Origin: Fibrobacter sp. UWR3
GTDB taxonomy: Bacteria; Fibrobacterota; Fibrobacteria; Fibrobacterales; Fibrobacteraceae
Length of the DNA stretch: 64,000 nucleotides
Assembly: GCF_900143055.1 (NCBI RefSeq)
Contig: NZ_FRCW01000007.1
Location: 1-64,000 of the forward strand
Reading direction: 5' to 3'
Below the pieces are notes generated by a model. That model did no database searches, was not told the origin of the DNA, and saw nothing but the letters and a program-made list of their open reading frames with translations. Numbering within the stretch: the first letter of the stretch is position 1; every line of letters starts with the position of its first letter. A program made the position numbers and the translations under genes. Positions 15,631-24,201 of this stretch are shown here, piece after piece.

Positions 15631-17502
15631 CTACCCGAGCGACTTGAGTACGTTCGCGAGGCGCTTCACGGATTCCTCGAAGCGGGCGCGTTCCCATTCC
15701 ACGAAGGCGCTGTCTACGGGGTGCGCGCTATCGTAGTCGTCGAATATCTCGCGACCGCGCTGGTTATCCTTGTCGAGCCCGTGGAACACCGACTCGAACC
15801 AGCCCTTCTCGAGCACGCGGAAGCGTTTCACCAGCTCGTCGAGCGTCTCGGGGAGCTGCACCGCACGCGCAATCTCGCGGGGCATGTCGGCAGGCAAAAG
15901 CTTGCGGAGTTCGCGCGGGGTCTGCGACAGGAGCGAGGTATCGTTTTCGACAAGCGAGATGATGCTTTCGAGCACGTAACGTTCCAGGTACTCGCCGTAT
16001 GCGTGCAGTGCATTCTGGCGCACGCGCTCGCGCATAAAGTTCTCGCCGAGCCCGTCGATATGCTCGCGGGTGTAAACATCGCGCACCTGTTCCACCTGTA
16101 GGCGCATCCACGCATCGTACACATAACGCACGATGTCGGGGCTGAACAGGCTACAGAACGAGGTGCTCACGACTCCCTTGCCCCGCTGGGAATACTTGTA
16201 GAAGTTGCGGTCGAGCGCGTAGGCGTTGCGCATGTAGTTCCATGCAGGGACAATCTCGTTCAGGCGCGCAGGCACGCCCATCAGCTGCGGGTCACCCGGG
16301 CGGATGAGCGAAAACGGGAACTTGAGCCTCTGCGGGAGGGTCGTGATACCGCTTGCGACAATCGTGAACGGGGATTCACGGAAATTCGCGGGGAACTTGA
16401 CGTTCACGCCGAGCCCGAAGAACATCCCGCGACCGGGCATCACCTCCTGGTCGGGCATGCGGCCCGTGTGGTTGCTACCGACATTCGCGCCGTAACCCAG
16501 GTTGCCACAGCCCTCGGGCCATAACGCCGCAATCAGGAGCGAATGATGGTGCATCTGCGTCATGGGGCCCATGTACGAGCTGTTCACCTCGCCCTCTTCG
16601 ATATGGCAGCACGGGGCAATAATGGAAGATTTGACGATGGCCTTGCTCCCGACCTTCACGCGGCCCATAAGCACGCTCCCCTGCACCTCGGCGCCGGTAT
16701 GTACCTTCACGCCCATCTGCAGGTTGGAATTCTCGACAATCACGGAATCGTACACGTGCGTCGATTCCTCGAGCGAACTCAGGATTACCGTATTGCGGAT
16801 CTTGGAGGCACCCTCTATGCGGGCATGCGCGCCAATCCAGCTGTTGCGGACAATGTTCGTGTTGCTCACCACGGCACCCTTGCCCACCACTCCGAACGGG
16901 AGTGCCATCTCGGCGCGGAACTGCTGCAACTGCTCGTCGAACGACGCCTCCACATCGGGTTCGGCCTTGTGGAAAAGCTGCACATCGACAAGGTCCGGGG
17001 TAATGTCAGGGAACACGCGCACGCTGCGCCCGCCCATCTCGTTACCCACGGTGATGGACGTCCCTATCATGTAGTTTATCTTGCCGCTGCTCACCAGCGA
17101 GCCGACATTCTCGACAACGGCACTGCTGCGCACGAGCACGTTGCAGAGCATCGCCACCTTGTACACGAGCGCGTTCTCGATTATGCTGTTGCACACGAGG
17201 CTATCGTACACGCCCGTCGGGAACGACACGTCGCCCGGCAAAAGGAGCGTCCCGTAAAAGCCCGCGAGCTTCACGTCGCCCATGAACACCGAATTCCTGA
17301 CACGGGCAGGGTCGAAATTCGCCTCGACCTGCACGCGGTTCCAGTCCTCGCACCGGTTGCCGTTACCCTCGAGGGAGGCAATCTCTTCGGGAGTGAGCGA
17401 ACGGAACTTTCCGCCAGAGGCCTTAGCGGCCTTGACACCTTCGGCCAAAGTCGCCAAAACACTGTTCTTCAGCACTTTTTTCAATTTGAGCAGTCGTTGC
17501 AT
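15631..17502 (-). CDS. DUF4954 protein with left-handed beta-helix repeats
   Basis: This 623-residue cytoplasmic protein begins with a basic helix, then FRSLTPEEIASLEGNGNRCEDWNRV, the typical entry to DUF4954. Residues about 80-380 contain hexapeptide-like [LIV]-G-x-x-x-x turns with alternating small residues (VRNSVFMGDVKL, NSWIGAHARI, GAEVQGSVLMGRVKVGS), indicating a left-handed beta-helix as in acyl- and nucleotidyl-transferases. The C-terminal third is helical. No activity is known; it may be a sugar-nucleotide or acyl transferase. The start at 17502 is only 30 bp from the divergent gene at 17533. A small metalloprotease gene follows after 4 nt. Confidence 0.82.
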   Translation of the reverse strand: MQRLLKLKKVLKNSVLATLAEGVKAAKASGGKFRSLTPEEIASLEGNGNRCEDWNRVQVEANFDPARVRNSVFMGDVKLAGFYGTLLLPGDVSFPTGVYDSLVCNSIIENALVYKVAMLCNVLVRSSAVVENVGSLVSSGKINYMIGTSITVGNEMGGRSVRVFPDITPDLVDVQLFHKAEPDVEASFDEQLQQFRAEMALPFGVVGKGAVVSNTNIVRNSWIGAHARIEGASKIRNTVILSSLEESTHVYDSVIVENSNLQMGVKVHTGAEVQGSVLMGRVKVGSKAIVKSSIIAPCCHIEEGEVNSSYMGPMTQMHHHSLLIAALWPEGCGNLGYGANVGSNHTGRMPDQEVMPGRGMFFGLGVNVKFPANFRESPFTIVASGITTLPQRLKFPFSLIRPGDPQLMGVPARLNEIVPAWNYMRNAYALDRNFYKYSQRGKGVVSTSFCSLFSPDIVRYVYDAWMRLQVEQVRDVYTREHIDGLGENFMRERVRQNALHAYGEYLERYVLESIISLVENDTSLLSQTPRELRKLLPADMPREIARAVQLPETLDELVKRFRVLEKGWFESVFHGLDKDNQRGREIFDDYDSAHPVDSAFVEWERARFEESVKRLANVLKSLG

Positions 17503-17505
17503 GTA

Positions 17506-17525
17506 CAAAAAATAGACTAATTTTG
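17506..17525. promoter_or_regulatory. Overlapping divergent promoters within 30 bp
   Basis: On the plus strand TAATTTTG (17518-17525, perfect TAnnTTTG) ends 7 nt before ATG 17533. On the minus strand TATTTTTTG (17506-17514) ends 3 nt before ATG 17502. Only 30 bp separate the two start codons, so neither gene has room for a normal leader. Confidence 0.55.
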
Positions 17526-17532
17526 TGGTGCG

Positions 17533-18039
17533 ATGAAGCAAGAACTCTTCAAATTGATTAGAAAGCACCACCTAAACATTTCCATCTACACGGCGGAAAT
17601 ATTCGAAAGGCGGTGCCAGGAAGAAATTATCCGTAGCGACGAGGACCAGAGTTCCTTCGTCTACCTGGAATTCGAGTTCGACGAAATCAAGAAAATCGCG
17701 CAGAACGACGAGGACGCCCTGAAGTTCTGGGAAGTCATGCTCGTGGCCCTCAACAGGAACAACCGCGGGAGCGACATCCTCGGGTTCCTCGAGAACGATA
17801 CCGGGCTAGGCATGCTGCTCCTCGACTCGAAAATCGAAGGCTGGATACGCGTACGCGGGCGCATACTGCAGCACGCGAACAGCGAAGGGTTCAAGAAGGC
17901 GGCAAGCATCCTGACCGCCGTCGTGAAGCCCATCGTGTACCCCACCTGCATTGCCGACGCGCAGGACCTGAAGGCAATCGAGGCCGTATCGCAGGAACTC
18001 GCCGCCCCGGTCGAAAGCACGGAATCCGCACCCGCGTAA
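17533..18039 (+). CDS. Hypothetical cytoplasmic protein upstream of a glycosyltransferase
   Basis: This 168-residue acidic soluble protein (MKQELFKLIRKHHLNISIYTAEIF...) ends in a Glu/Ser/Ala/Pro-rich tail. It has no signal peptide, membrane segment or motif I can name. The predicted secondary structure is mixed, with a hydrophobic LGMLLLDSKIEGWIRVRGRIL segment. The GT4 gene starts 2 bp after its stop, so the two are almost certainly co-transcribed. Its promoter box TAATTTTG is 7 nt from the ATG. It may regulate or assist the glycosyltransferase; there is no direct evidence. Confidence 0.7.
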   Translation: MKQELFKLIRKHHLNISIYTAEIFERRCQEEIIRSDEDQSSFVYLEFEFDEIKKIAQNDEDALKFWEVMLVALNRNNRGSDILGFLENDTGLGMLLLDSKIEGWIRVRGRILQHANSEGFKKAASILTAVVKPIVYPTCIADAQDLKAIEAVSQELAAPVESTESAPA

Positions 18040-18040
18040 C

Positions 18041-19252
18041 ATGAAAGTCCTCGTAATAGGCTCCGTCTACCCCAGGTTCCACGAAGACGCCGAAGTCCCG
18101 TGGCTGCGCACCTCCATAGCCCACCTGAAGCAGGCCGGAGTCGAGATACAGGTACTCGCGCCCGCATACAAGGGCCTCAAGAGCCACGAAATCGACGGCG
18201 TGAAGGTGAACCGCTTCCGCTACGCGCCCGCGGGCTTCGAATTCCTCACGCACGAAGAAGGCGCGCCCAGCAAGATGGCAAGCAAGCCCTGGCTGCAACT
18301 GCTCGCCATACCCTACATCATCAGCGGGTTCTTCAAGTGCATCGCGATATGCCGCAAGTTCAAGCCCGACGTGATACACGCCCACTGGCCGTTCCCGCAC
18401 GCCTACATCGCGCTCGGCGCCGCAAAGCTTTTCCGCATCCCGCTGGTACTCAACTTCCACGGCGCGGAGCTCCTGCTCATCCGCAAAAAAAAGTGGGTGA
18501 AGCCGCTCCTGAAATTCGCCATCGGGCAGGCGCAGGCCGTGTTCGCGAACTCGAGCTTTACCGCCGGCAAAATCAAGGCCCTCCGGAACGTGGACGTGGA
18601 ATGGAGCCCGTACGGAACGACGCTTGAATCGGGAGAGATTTCTGCCGAACCAACCCAAGCGCCGCACCCGGTAAACGGCAAGTTCAAGATACTTTTCGTG
18701 GGCCGCCACATCGAGCGCAAGGGAATCTGCTACCTGATAGAAGCCGCAAAATACCTGCCGCGCGACCAGTTCGAAATCCGCATCGTGGGCGTGGGTGACC
18801 TTACAGACAAACTAAAGACACAGGCCGCAGAAGTTTCCACGACACCGGACGCTGCGAACATCATCTTCACCGGAAAGCTCTCTCCCGAAGCGCTCGCGAA
18901 CGAGTACAGGACGGCAAACGTATTCACGCTACCCGCCATCGTCGACAGCAAGGGCGATACCGAAGGCCTCGGCGTCGTGCTTATCGAGGCCATGGAACTC
19001 GGGCTACCCGTAGTCGCGAGCAACGTGGGAGGCATCCCCGACGTGGTCGTGGACGGCGTCTCGGGCATACTCGTCCCCGAAAAGGACCCGCAGGCACTCG
19101 CAAACGCCTACAAGCGCCTCGCCGCAGAACCCGAACTGCAAAAACAGCTGCTCGAGGGCGCACGGAAACGCATTGACGAATGCTTCAACTGGAGCAAGAT
19201 TGTAGAACGGCAAATCGCGGTATACGAAAAAATCAAGAGCAAGAAGAAATAG
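18041..19252 (+). CDS. GT4-family glycosyltransferase
   Basis: This 403-residue GT-B retaining glycosyltransferase is predicted to move a sugar from a nucleotide donor to a glycan or lipid acceptor. The N-domain starts MKVLVIGSVYPRF and contains DVIHAHWPFP. The C-domain has FKILFVGRHIERKG, the donor-binding region, and the EX7E motif in EGLGVVLIEAMELG with GGIPDVV after it. It lies 2 bp downstream of a hypothetical gene. The acceptor is unknown; surface polysaccharide is likely. Confidence 0.9.
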   Translation: MKVLVIGSVYPRFHEDAEVPWLRTSIAHLKQAGVEIQVLAPAYKGLKSHEIDGVKVNRFRYAPAGFEFLTHEEGAPSKMASKPWLQLLAIPYIISGFFKCIAICRKFKPDVIHAHWPFPHAYIALGAAKLFRIPLVLNFHGAELLLIRKKKWVKPLLKFAIGQAQAVFANSSFTAGKIKALRNVDVEWSPYGTTLESGEISAEPTQAPHPVNGKFKILFVGRHIERKGICYLIEAAKYLPRDQFEIRIVGVGDLTDKLKTQAAEVSTTPDAANIIFTGKLSPEALANEYRTANVFTLPAIVDSKGDTEGLGVVLIEAMELGLPVVASNVGGIPDVVVDGVSGILVPEKDPQALANAYKRLAAEPELQKQLLEGARKRIDECFNWSKIVERQIAVYEKIKSKKK

Positions 19253-19267
19253 TTCTTGTAATTTTTG

Positions 19268-19275
19268 TATATTAT
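19268..19275 (+). promoter_or_regulatory. Promoter box of a short leader RNA
   Basis: TATATTAT, preceded by TAATTTTTG at 19259-19267, lies just after the GT4 stop. A transcript from about 19281 would reach the hairpin terminator at 19304-19339 after some 60 nt. Confidence 0.4.
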
Positions 19276-19303
19276 AACCAACACCAGAAAGGGTGCTATT
19301 AGA

Positions 19304-19339
19304 AGATCGCTATCCGCGCAAGCGGGGCGGTCTTTTTTG
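19304..19339 (+). terminator. Hairpin terminator/attenuator upstream of the RhuM-family gene
   Basis: An imperfect stem (AGATCGC...CCGC / GCGG...GCGGTCT, loop GCAA) is followed by TTTTTT. An upstream mini-hairpin CACC-AGAAA-GGGTG (19282-19295) lies in the same leader. It either ends the GT4 transcript or attenuates transcription into the gene at 19360. Confidence 0.65.
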
Positions 19340-19359
19340 TTTTTGAAAATGAGGTAAAA

Positions 19360-20316
19360 ATGGTGAAAAAAGAAGAAAAAGGCGAAATCGTACTTTATCA
19401 GCCAGAGGGAGAAGTTCGGTTGGAGGTACGAGTCGAAAACGAAACGGTGTGGCTCACGCAAGCGCAGATGGCAGTATTGTTTAATACAGACAGAACTTCC
19501 ATTACAAAACACATTCGCAATATCTACCAAACCGGGGAATTAGAAGAAATCTCAACTTGTGCAAAAATTGCACAGGTTCGAATAGAAGGCGAAAGAGAAA
19601 TCGCTCGAAAAATGCCCTTTTACAACCTAGACATGATAATTTCGGTTGGATACAGGGTGAATTCAATATCCGGCATAAGATTCCGTCGCTGGGCGAACCA
19701 GGTCCTGAAAGACTACATACTCAAGGGCTATGCCATACGGCAACGCAAAATTGCGACCGACTTGCAGATTGTAGACCGTTTGCAAGAGCAAAGGCAACTC
19801 ATCAAGAATCAACAAACAGAAATCACAGAATTCAAGGACGAAACGGAAAAACGGCTTTCCGCCGTCGAACAACACATCGACTTCTTTGTCAAGGCCTCCC
19901 AAACGCCAACCAGCGGCATCCTTACGACCGGGACCCGTTTCGACGGGTTTGTTCTTATCGCTGACCTAGTGAAATCGGCAAAACATTCTATCGTGTTCAT
20001 TGATCCATACGCCACGATTGAGGTGCTGAAGTTTGCCGCGATGCGAGCGAAGGGGGTGCAGGCGATTGTTTATTCCGCGCGTATTACTCCAGATTTCAAG
20101 GAAGCCGTTGCACTGCACAACAAGCAGTACCCAGGCTTGGAACCGAAGACGATGCGCACAATTCACGACAGGTTCCTGCTAGTGGACGATACCGTCTATC
20201 ACTTCGGGGCAAGTTTCAAGGACATGGGCAACGAGATGACCGCATTCAGCATACTGGATTTCATAACCCCGACAGAAGTTATCGAAAAAATCCAGGAAAG
20301 TATGAAAGGAAAATGA
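19360..20316 (+). CDS. RhuM-family protein with C-terminal phospholipase-D-like domain
   Basis: The 318-residue protein has an N-terminal RhuM/virulence-type domain (residues about 10-120): VWLTQAQMAVLFNTDRTSITKHIRNI is the helix-turn-helix-like core and YRVNSISGIRFRRWANQVL is the family hallmark. A coiled segment (125-165) follows. The C-terminal half has HDRFLLVDDTVYHFGASFKDMGNE, a variant of the PLD HxK(x4)D motif with Arg in place of Lys. RhuM proteins are common in mobile and conflict loci. Composition is less GC-rich than neighbours, suggesting transfer. The SD is GAGGT. The catalytic status of the PLD part is uncertain. Confidence 0.82.
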   Translation: MVKKEEKGEIVLYQPEGEVRLEVRVENETVWLTQAQMAVLFNTDRTSITKHIRNIYQTGELEEISTCAKIAQVRIEGEREIARKMPFYNLDMIISVGYRVNSISGIRFRRWANQVLKDYILKGYAIRQRKIATDLQIVDRLQEQRQLIKNQQTEITEFKDETEKRLSAVEQHIDFFVKASQTPTSGILTTGTRFDGFVLIADLVKSAKHSIVFIDPYATIEVLKFAAMRAKGVQAIVYSARITPDFKEAVALHNKQYPGLEPKTMRTIHDRFLLVDDTVYHFGASFKDMGNEMTAFSILDFITPTEVIEKIQESMKGK

Positions 20317-20336
20317 GCCTGGGCGTTGCAACACAA

Positions 20337-21317
20337 CTAGTAGTTAATGGCAATGTAGAGGCTGCCTGCACCGAAGCGGCGGCCAAAATCGCTGAAGCCG
20401 TCCCACAGGGCATCCCACGTGGCACCGAGTTCCAGCTGCATCGCGGAATTGCGGAAGAACACTATGCCCGCCTCGACTCCGCCGGCAATACCCAGCGCGA
20501 AATATTCGCTAAACTCCGCGTAGTGGTTATCCAACTGCGCGCCAAGTCCGATTCCGGCACCAAAGTACGGAGAAACCGCCCCCGACTGGATGTAGTAACG
20601 ACCACCGATAAGGAATGTCTCGTGAATCTGCCAGCCCTTGCCAAACACCATATTCGTGTTGTTCAGCATGGTAATGGCGGCATGGTTCGACACCTCGAAA
20701 ATCCTCGCGTAGTGGACCACGAATGACGTCGACCAGTCGCGGTCCACGTCCTTGTCGTCCTCGTTATCGGGGTCGGCAGAGTAGTCGTAGTTGTGCCACA
20801 GGGCAACGCCCAGGCCAAAACCGTTGTAGTTGCGCGTGGGGCGCTTCTTCTCGAGCGTATCCGGTGCGGGCTTTTCCTCGTACTCTACGGTAACGACAGA
20901 CGTGTTCACCGGGAGCGGTTCTTTCTTCGCCTCGGCCGTACTCTCGGCAGGAGCCTGGTCGATAAGGTTTTCCTGGGGGCCCAGGAGCGCCTCCACGGTC
21001 GCCTTCTCGATAGATACATCCAGGTCGTCAACGCTCGCAGACTTCTGCTTGCTCGAAACCACAACGGCGCCACCCTTGAGCTGTTCGCAGATCACCAGGA
21101 TGTAACCGCCCATGGTCATGATGCTCGTGCGGAGCTGGATTTCGGAAGAATCCTCGACGGGCGTATTGCCCGACTTGCTTACCGCCGCGCGGAGCAGGGA
21201 CTTTACCACCGTCGGGGCATCATCCGAAAAGTCGGCACCCGTCGGCTCGAGTATCTGGACGTTCGCGGCGAACGAAACCACCGCGAGGGAGAAAAGCGCT
21301 GCGATAAACTTTTTCAT
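20337..21317 (-). CDS. Exported protein with C-terminal porin-like domain (paralogue of 27616-28737)
   Basis: This 326-residue protein has a signal peptide (ending SFAA), an N-terminal domain beginning VQILEPTGADFSDDAPTVVKSLLRAA that resembles a CsgG-like small-molecule or peptidoglycan-interacting fold only loosely, a Glu/Ala/Pro-rich hinge, and a C-terminal beta-barrel-like region from about residue 165 ending LYIAINY. That C-terminal region is clearly related to the product of 27616-28737 (shared G-x-G-ALW-N-D-rich start, FGAGIGLGAQLDNHYAEFSEYFA, Y-x-A-x-NY end). The start at 21317 is favoured because TATCTTTA (21323-21330) ends 5 nt upstream. Confidence 0.65.
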   Translation of the reverse strand: MKKFIAALFSLAVVSFAANVQILEPTGADFSDDAPTVVKSLLRAAVSKSGNTPVEDSSEIQLRTSIMTMGGYILVICEQLKGGAVVVSSKQKSASVDDLDVSIEKATVEALLGPQENLIDQAPAESTAEAKKEPLPVNTSVVTVEYEEKPAPDTLEKKRPTRNYNGFGLGVALWHNYDYSADPDNEDDKDVDRDWSTSFVVHYARIFEVSNHAAITMLNNTNMVFGKGWQIHETFLIGGRYYIQSGAVSPYFGAGIGLGAQLDNHYAEFSEYFALGIAGGVEAGIVFFRNSAMQLELGATWDALWDGFSDFGRRFGAGSLYIAINY

Positions 21318-21396
21318 ATTCATAAAGATATAAAAAAGTGCCAAAAGTGGGCAAACCGTGCATACAACTTTCTATTTTTTTAATAAATACAGGACT

Positions 21397-21510
21397 AGAT
21401 CCTTCGACTTCGGGCTTCGCCCTCCGCTCAGGATGACAATCCTAATGACTATTGCCCAATAACTAATGACCAATGACTATTGACTAATAACTAATGACCA
21501 ATAACTAACC
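21397..21510. repeat. Palindromic intergenic repeat plus degenerate tandem repeats before murJ
   Basis: Positions 21397-21440 form a hairpin-type element beginning AGATCC and ending AGGATGACA, with an inner GGCTTCGCC stem. Positions 21441-21510 are degenerate direct copies of ATAACTAATGACCAAT and ATGACTATTG running up to the murJ start. No SD or TAnnTTTG box is visible in the last 70 bp. A related AGATCC...ATGACA element occurs at 35457-35513. Confidence 0.7.
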
Positions 21511-21511
21511 T

Positions 21512-23104
21512 ATGAATAAAGCCGCCATCATCGTCGCCGTATCCATGCTCCTGAGCCGTGTCCTCGGGATTTTCCGCGAAATGTTGCTCGCCCATGCCGC
21601 AGGCGTATCGCTCGAAAAGAACGCTCTCGACCTCGCCTTCATGATTCCGGACATCCTCAACCATGTGGTGAGTACGGGCTTCCTCTCGATTATCTTCATC
21701 CCGATTTTCACGGGCTACAAGGTCGCGGGCGACGAGAAGGGCGGCTGGAAGTTCTTCAGCAACGTGCTGAACACCTTCGGGATTGCACTCCTGGTTCTCG
21801 TAGTTCCCGCCTTCATCTGGATGCAGGAACTTTTGCAGCTCTTGACCGTAGACGGAGCCACGCCGGAACTTATCGAGCGCGCCACGTACTATGGCCGCAT
21901 CATCTTGCCCGGCCAGGTGTTCATCTTCGTGGGGAGCATCCTCGTGGCCGTGCAGCACACCCGCAAGCAGTTCCTTATTCCCTCCTTGACGGGCCTCATC
22001 TACAACGTGGCGATTGTCGGTGGCGGTGCCCTCGGGCTCGCGCTCGGTAAGTACACCGGCACGGATTACGGCCTGGAAGGTTTCGCCTGGGGCGTGCCGG
22101 TGGGCGCCTTCATCGGGTTCTTCGCGCTCCAGATTCTCGGCGCCCGGCGTGGCGGCGTGCACTACGAACTCCTGATACAGCCGACACACCCGGATATCGT
22201 GCGCTACTTCAAGATGATGCTCCCGATGTCGCTCGGCGTGGGTTCCATGTTCGGGCTCGAATTCATTATCCGTAGCTTCGGCGCGAACTTCGGCACGGGA
22301 GGCATCTCTAGCCTCAACTACGCCTACCGCGTCATGTACACGCTGGTAGCGGTCTTCGGGTTCTCCGTATCCGTCACGAGTTATCCCGACATGGCGCGCC
22401 TCGTGAAGGAGGGCGACTTCGGGCAACTCAACCGCAAAATCTGGAAGAGCCTTTCGCGCATGTTCTGCATCCTCATCCCGGCAGTCGTCGCCGTGTGGGC
22501 GCTCAGCTTCCCGGCGGTGCGCATCCTCTTCGAGCGCGGCGCCTTCCAGCGCGAAACGACCGAAGCCATTTCCGAAATCCTCCGCTGGTACCTGCCCGTA
22601 AGCCTCGGGCTCTGCCTGCAGGCGGTTCTCGTCCGCAGTTTCTATGCCTATGAGCGCATGTGGGTGCCGACCCTCCTCAACACCGGCATCTTCGCGGCGA
22701 CCATTCCCGCGTACATCGTGCTCGGCGCTCCCGAAGCGGGGCTCGGCATCAAGAGCGTGCCCATTGTCGGCGCCACGGGCGCCATACTGCAAGTTATCTC
22801 GATGATTTTCATGTGGGCCAAGAAGAACGGCACCGACGGCATGAGGGATGCCCTCCTCAACATGCTCCGCGCGCTTATCGCCTTCGGCATCATGATTGCG
22901 GCCGCCATCGGGCTCGACCACGTCTCCGGTGAATTTGTACGTAACACAAGCCTTATCGTCCTCGTCATATATGCCTGCGCAGCGGGCATTGGGCTCTTCA
23001 CGCTCACGCTCATCGTGCAGCGCTACCTGGGCAGCAAGGACGCAAAGGATATATTGAACGAACTGCTCGGCAAGGTGCTCCGCAAGCTGCACCTCGCAAG
23101 GTAG
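21512..23104 (+). CDS. murJ: Lipid II flippase MurJ
   Basis: This 530-residue MOP-superfamily membrane protein has about 14 hydrophobic segments. N-terminal AAIIVAVSMLLSRVLGIFREMLLA and the later GLEFIIRSFGANFGTGGISSLNYAYRV and RILFERGAFQ are hallmark MurJ/MviN segments. It flips undecaprenyl-linked peptidoglycan precursor across the inner membrane. Length is normal. The start at 21512 has no SD; the sequence before it is tandem-repeat material. Downstream nadA has its own promoter. Confidence 0.93.
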   Translation: MNKAAIIVAVSMLLSRVLGIFREMLLAHAAGVSLEKNALDLAFMIPDILNHVVSTGFLSIIFIPIFTGYKVAGDEKGGWKFFSNVLNTFGIALLVLVVPAFIWMQELLQLLTVDGATPELIERATYYGRIILPGQVFIFVGSILVAVQHTRKQFLIPSLTGLIYNVAIVGGGALGLALGKYTGTDYGLEGFAWGVPVGAFIGFFALQILGARRGGVHYELLIQPTHPDIVRYFKMMLPMSLGVGSMFGLEFIIRSFGANFGTGGISSLNYAYRVMYTLVAVFGFSVSVTSYPDMARLVKEGDFGQLNRKIWKSLSRMFCILIPAVVAVWALSFPAVRILFERGAFQRETTEAISEILRWYLPVSLGLCLQAVLVRSFYAYERMWVPTLLNTGIFAATIPAYIVLGAPEAGLGIKSVPIVGATGAILQVISMIFMWAKKNGTDGMRDALLNMLRALIAFGIMIAAAIGLDHVSGEFVRNTSLIVLVIYACAAGIGLFTLTLIVQRYLGSKDAKDILNELLGKVLRKLHLAR

Positions 23105-23134
23105 GCGCAGGGCGATTCCGCCCGTACCTTTTTC

Positions 23135-23142
23135 TATATTTG
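23135..23142 (+). promoter_or_regulatory. TAnnTTTG promoter box of nadA
   Basis: TATATTTG, a perfect match to TAnnTTTG, ends 5 nt before ATG 23148 with no SD between. This is one of the clearest leaderless-promoter cases in the window. Confidence 0.6.
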
Positions 23143-23147
23143 TAAAC

Positions 23148-24164
23148 ATGACCGCAGACGAACTTTTCAACAGACTGAACAAAATCCAGCCGGGCGCCGT
23201 GCTTTGCCACTACACCCGTGAAAAAGTCGAACAGATGCTCCCGCTGATCAACGAGATCAACGAACGCAAAAAGGACCAGGATACCGTCATCCTCGCGCAC
23301 AGCTACTGCGCACCCGAAATCGTGCTCGGCGTCGCCGACTACACGGGCGACAGCTACAAGCTGAGCGAAGACGCCACCAAGGTCCCGCAGAACACCATCC
23401 TGTTCTCCGCGGTGCGGTTCATGGGCGAAACGGCCAAGATCCTGAGCCCGCAAAAGGACGTGCTTATCCCGGGAACGCTCACGGGCTGCAGCCTCGCCGA
23501 CTCCATCACGGGCAAGGACGTGCAGGCACTGCGCGAAAAGTACCCGGACCACGCCTTCATCTGCTACATCAACACCACCGCCGACGTGAAGGCGGCCTGC
23601 GACGTGTGCGTCACGAGCGGCAACGTGATGAAGATTGTGGAAGCCTACCCGAACGACAAGATTTGCTTTGTGCCCGACAAGCTCATGGGCCAGAACATCA
23701 TCACCGAGATGAAGAGCCGCGGCGTCAAGAAAGACATCGTGCTCTACACGGGCAGCTGCTACGTGCACGAGACATACGACGCAGAACTCATCCAGTTCTT
23801 CCGCAGCCAGAATCCGGGCCTCAAGGTGGTGAGCCACCCCGAATGCAACCCGTCCGCGGCGTTCTACAGCGACTTCGTGGGCAGTACCGGCCAGATGGTC
23901 AAGTACATCGACGGGCTGCCGCCCAAGAGCAAGGTGCTGCTCCTTACGGAATGCGGGCTCAACGCACGCATGCACTACGAGCACCCCGACATGGAATTCA
24001 TCGGGAGCTGCAGCATGTGCAAGTACATGAAGTCTAACTCGCTCGAGAACATCCTCGAGACGCTCCGCCATCCCGAAAAGGCGAACCGCGTGGAACTCGA
24101 CGAAGACACGCGCGTGAAGGCGAAGAAATGCATCGACGCGATGTTCCACTACGCGAACCTCTAG
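23148..24164 (+). CDS. nadA: Quinolinate synthase
   Basis: This 338-residue cytoplasmic Fe-S enzyme condenses iminoaspartate with dihydroxyacetone phosphate to quinolinate for NAD synthesis. Conserved segments are ILAHSYCAPEI near residue 50, FMGETAKILSP, GCSLADSI (C113), TGSCYVHE (C204) and GSCSMCKYMK (C288, C291); three of these cysteines would bind the [4Fe-4S] cluster. NadB and NadC are not adjacent. The promoter box lies 5 nt upstream, suggesting a leaderless mRNA. Confidence 0.96.
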   Translation: MTADELFNRLNKIQPGAVLCHYTREKVEQMLPLINEINERKKDQDTVILAHSYCAPEIVLGVADYTGDSYKLSEDATKVPQNTILFSAVRFMGETAKILSPQKDVLIPGTLTGCSLADSITGKDVQALREKYPDHAFICYINTTADVKAACDVCVTSGNVMKIVEAYPNDKICFVPDKLMGQNIITEMKSRGVKKDIVLYTGSCYVHETYDAELIQFFRSQNPGLKVVSHPECNPSAAFYSDFVGSTGQMVKYIDGLPPKSKVLLLTECGLNARMHYEHPDMEFIGSCSMCKYMKSNSLENILETLRHPEKANRVELDEDTRVKAKKCIDAMFHYANL

Positions 24165-24201
24165 CGCACAACTACACAGCAACAAACAAGCAGGCACGCG
24201 C

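Noticed and set aside
21491-23182. 563-codon minus-strand frame opposite murJ
   Set aside because: The translation is His/Glu/Arg-rich without family resemblance, while the plus frame is a full MurJ.
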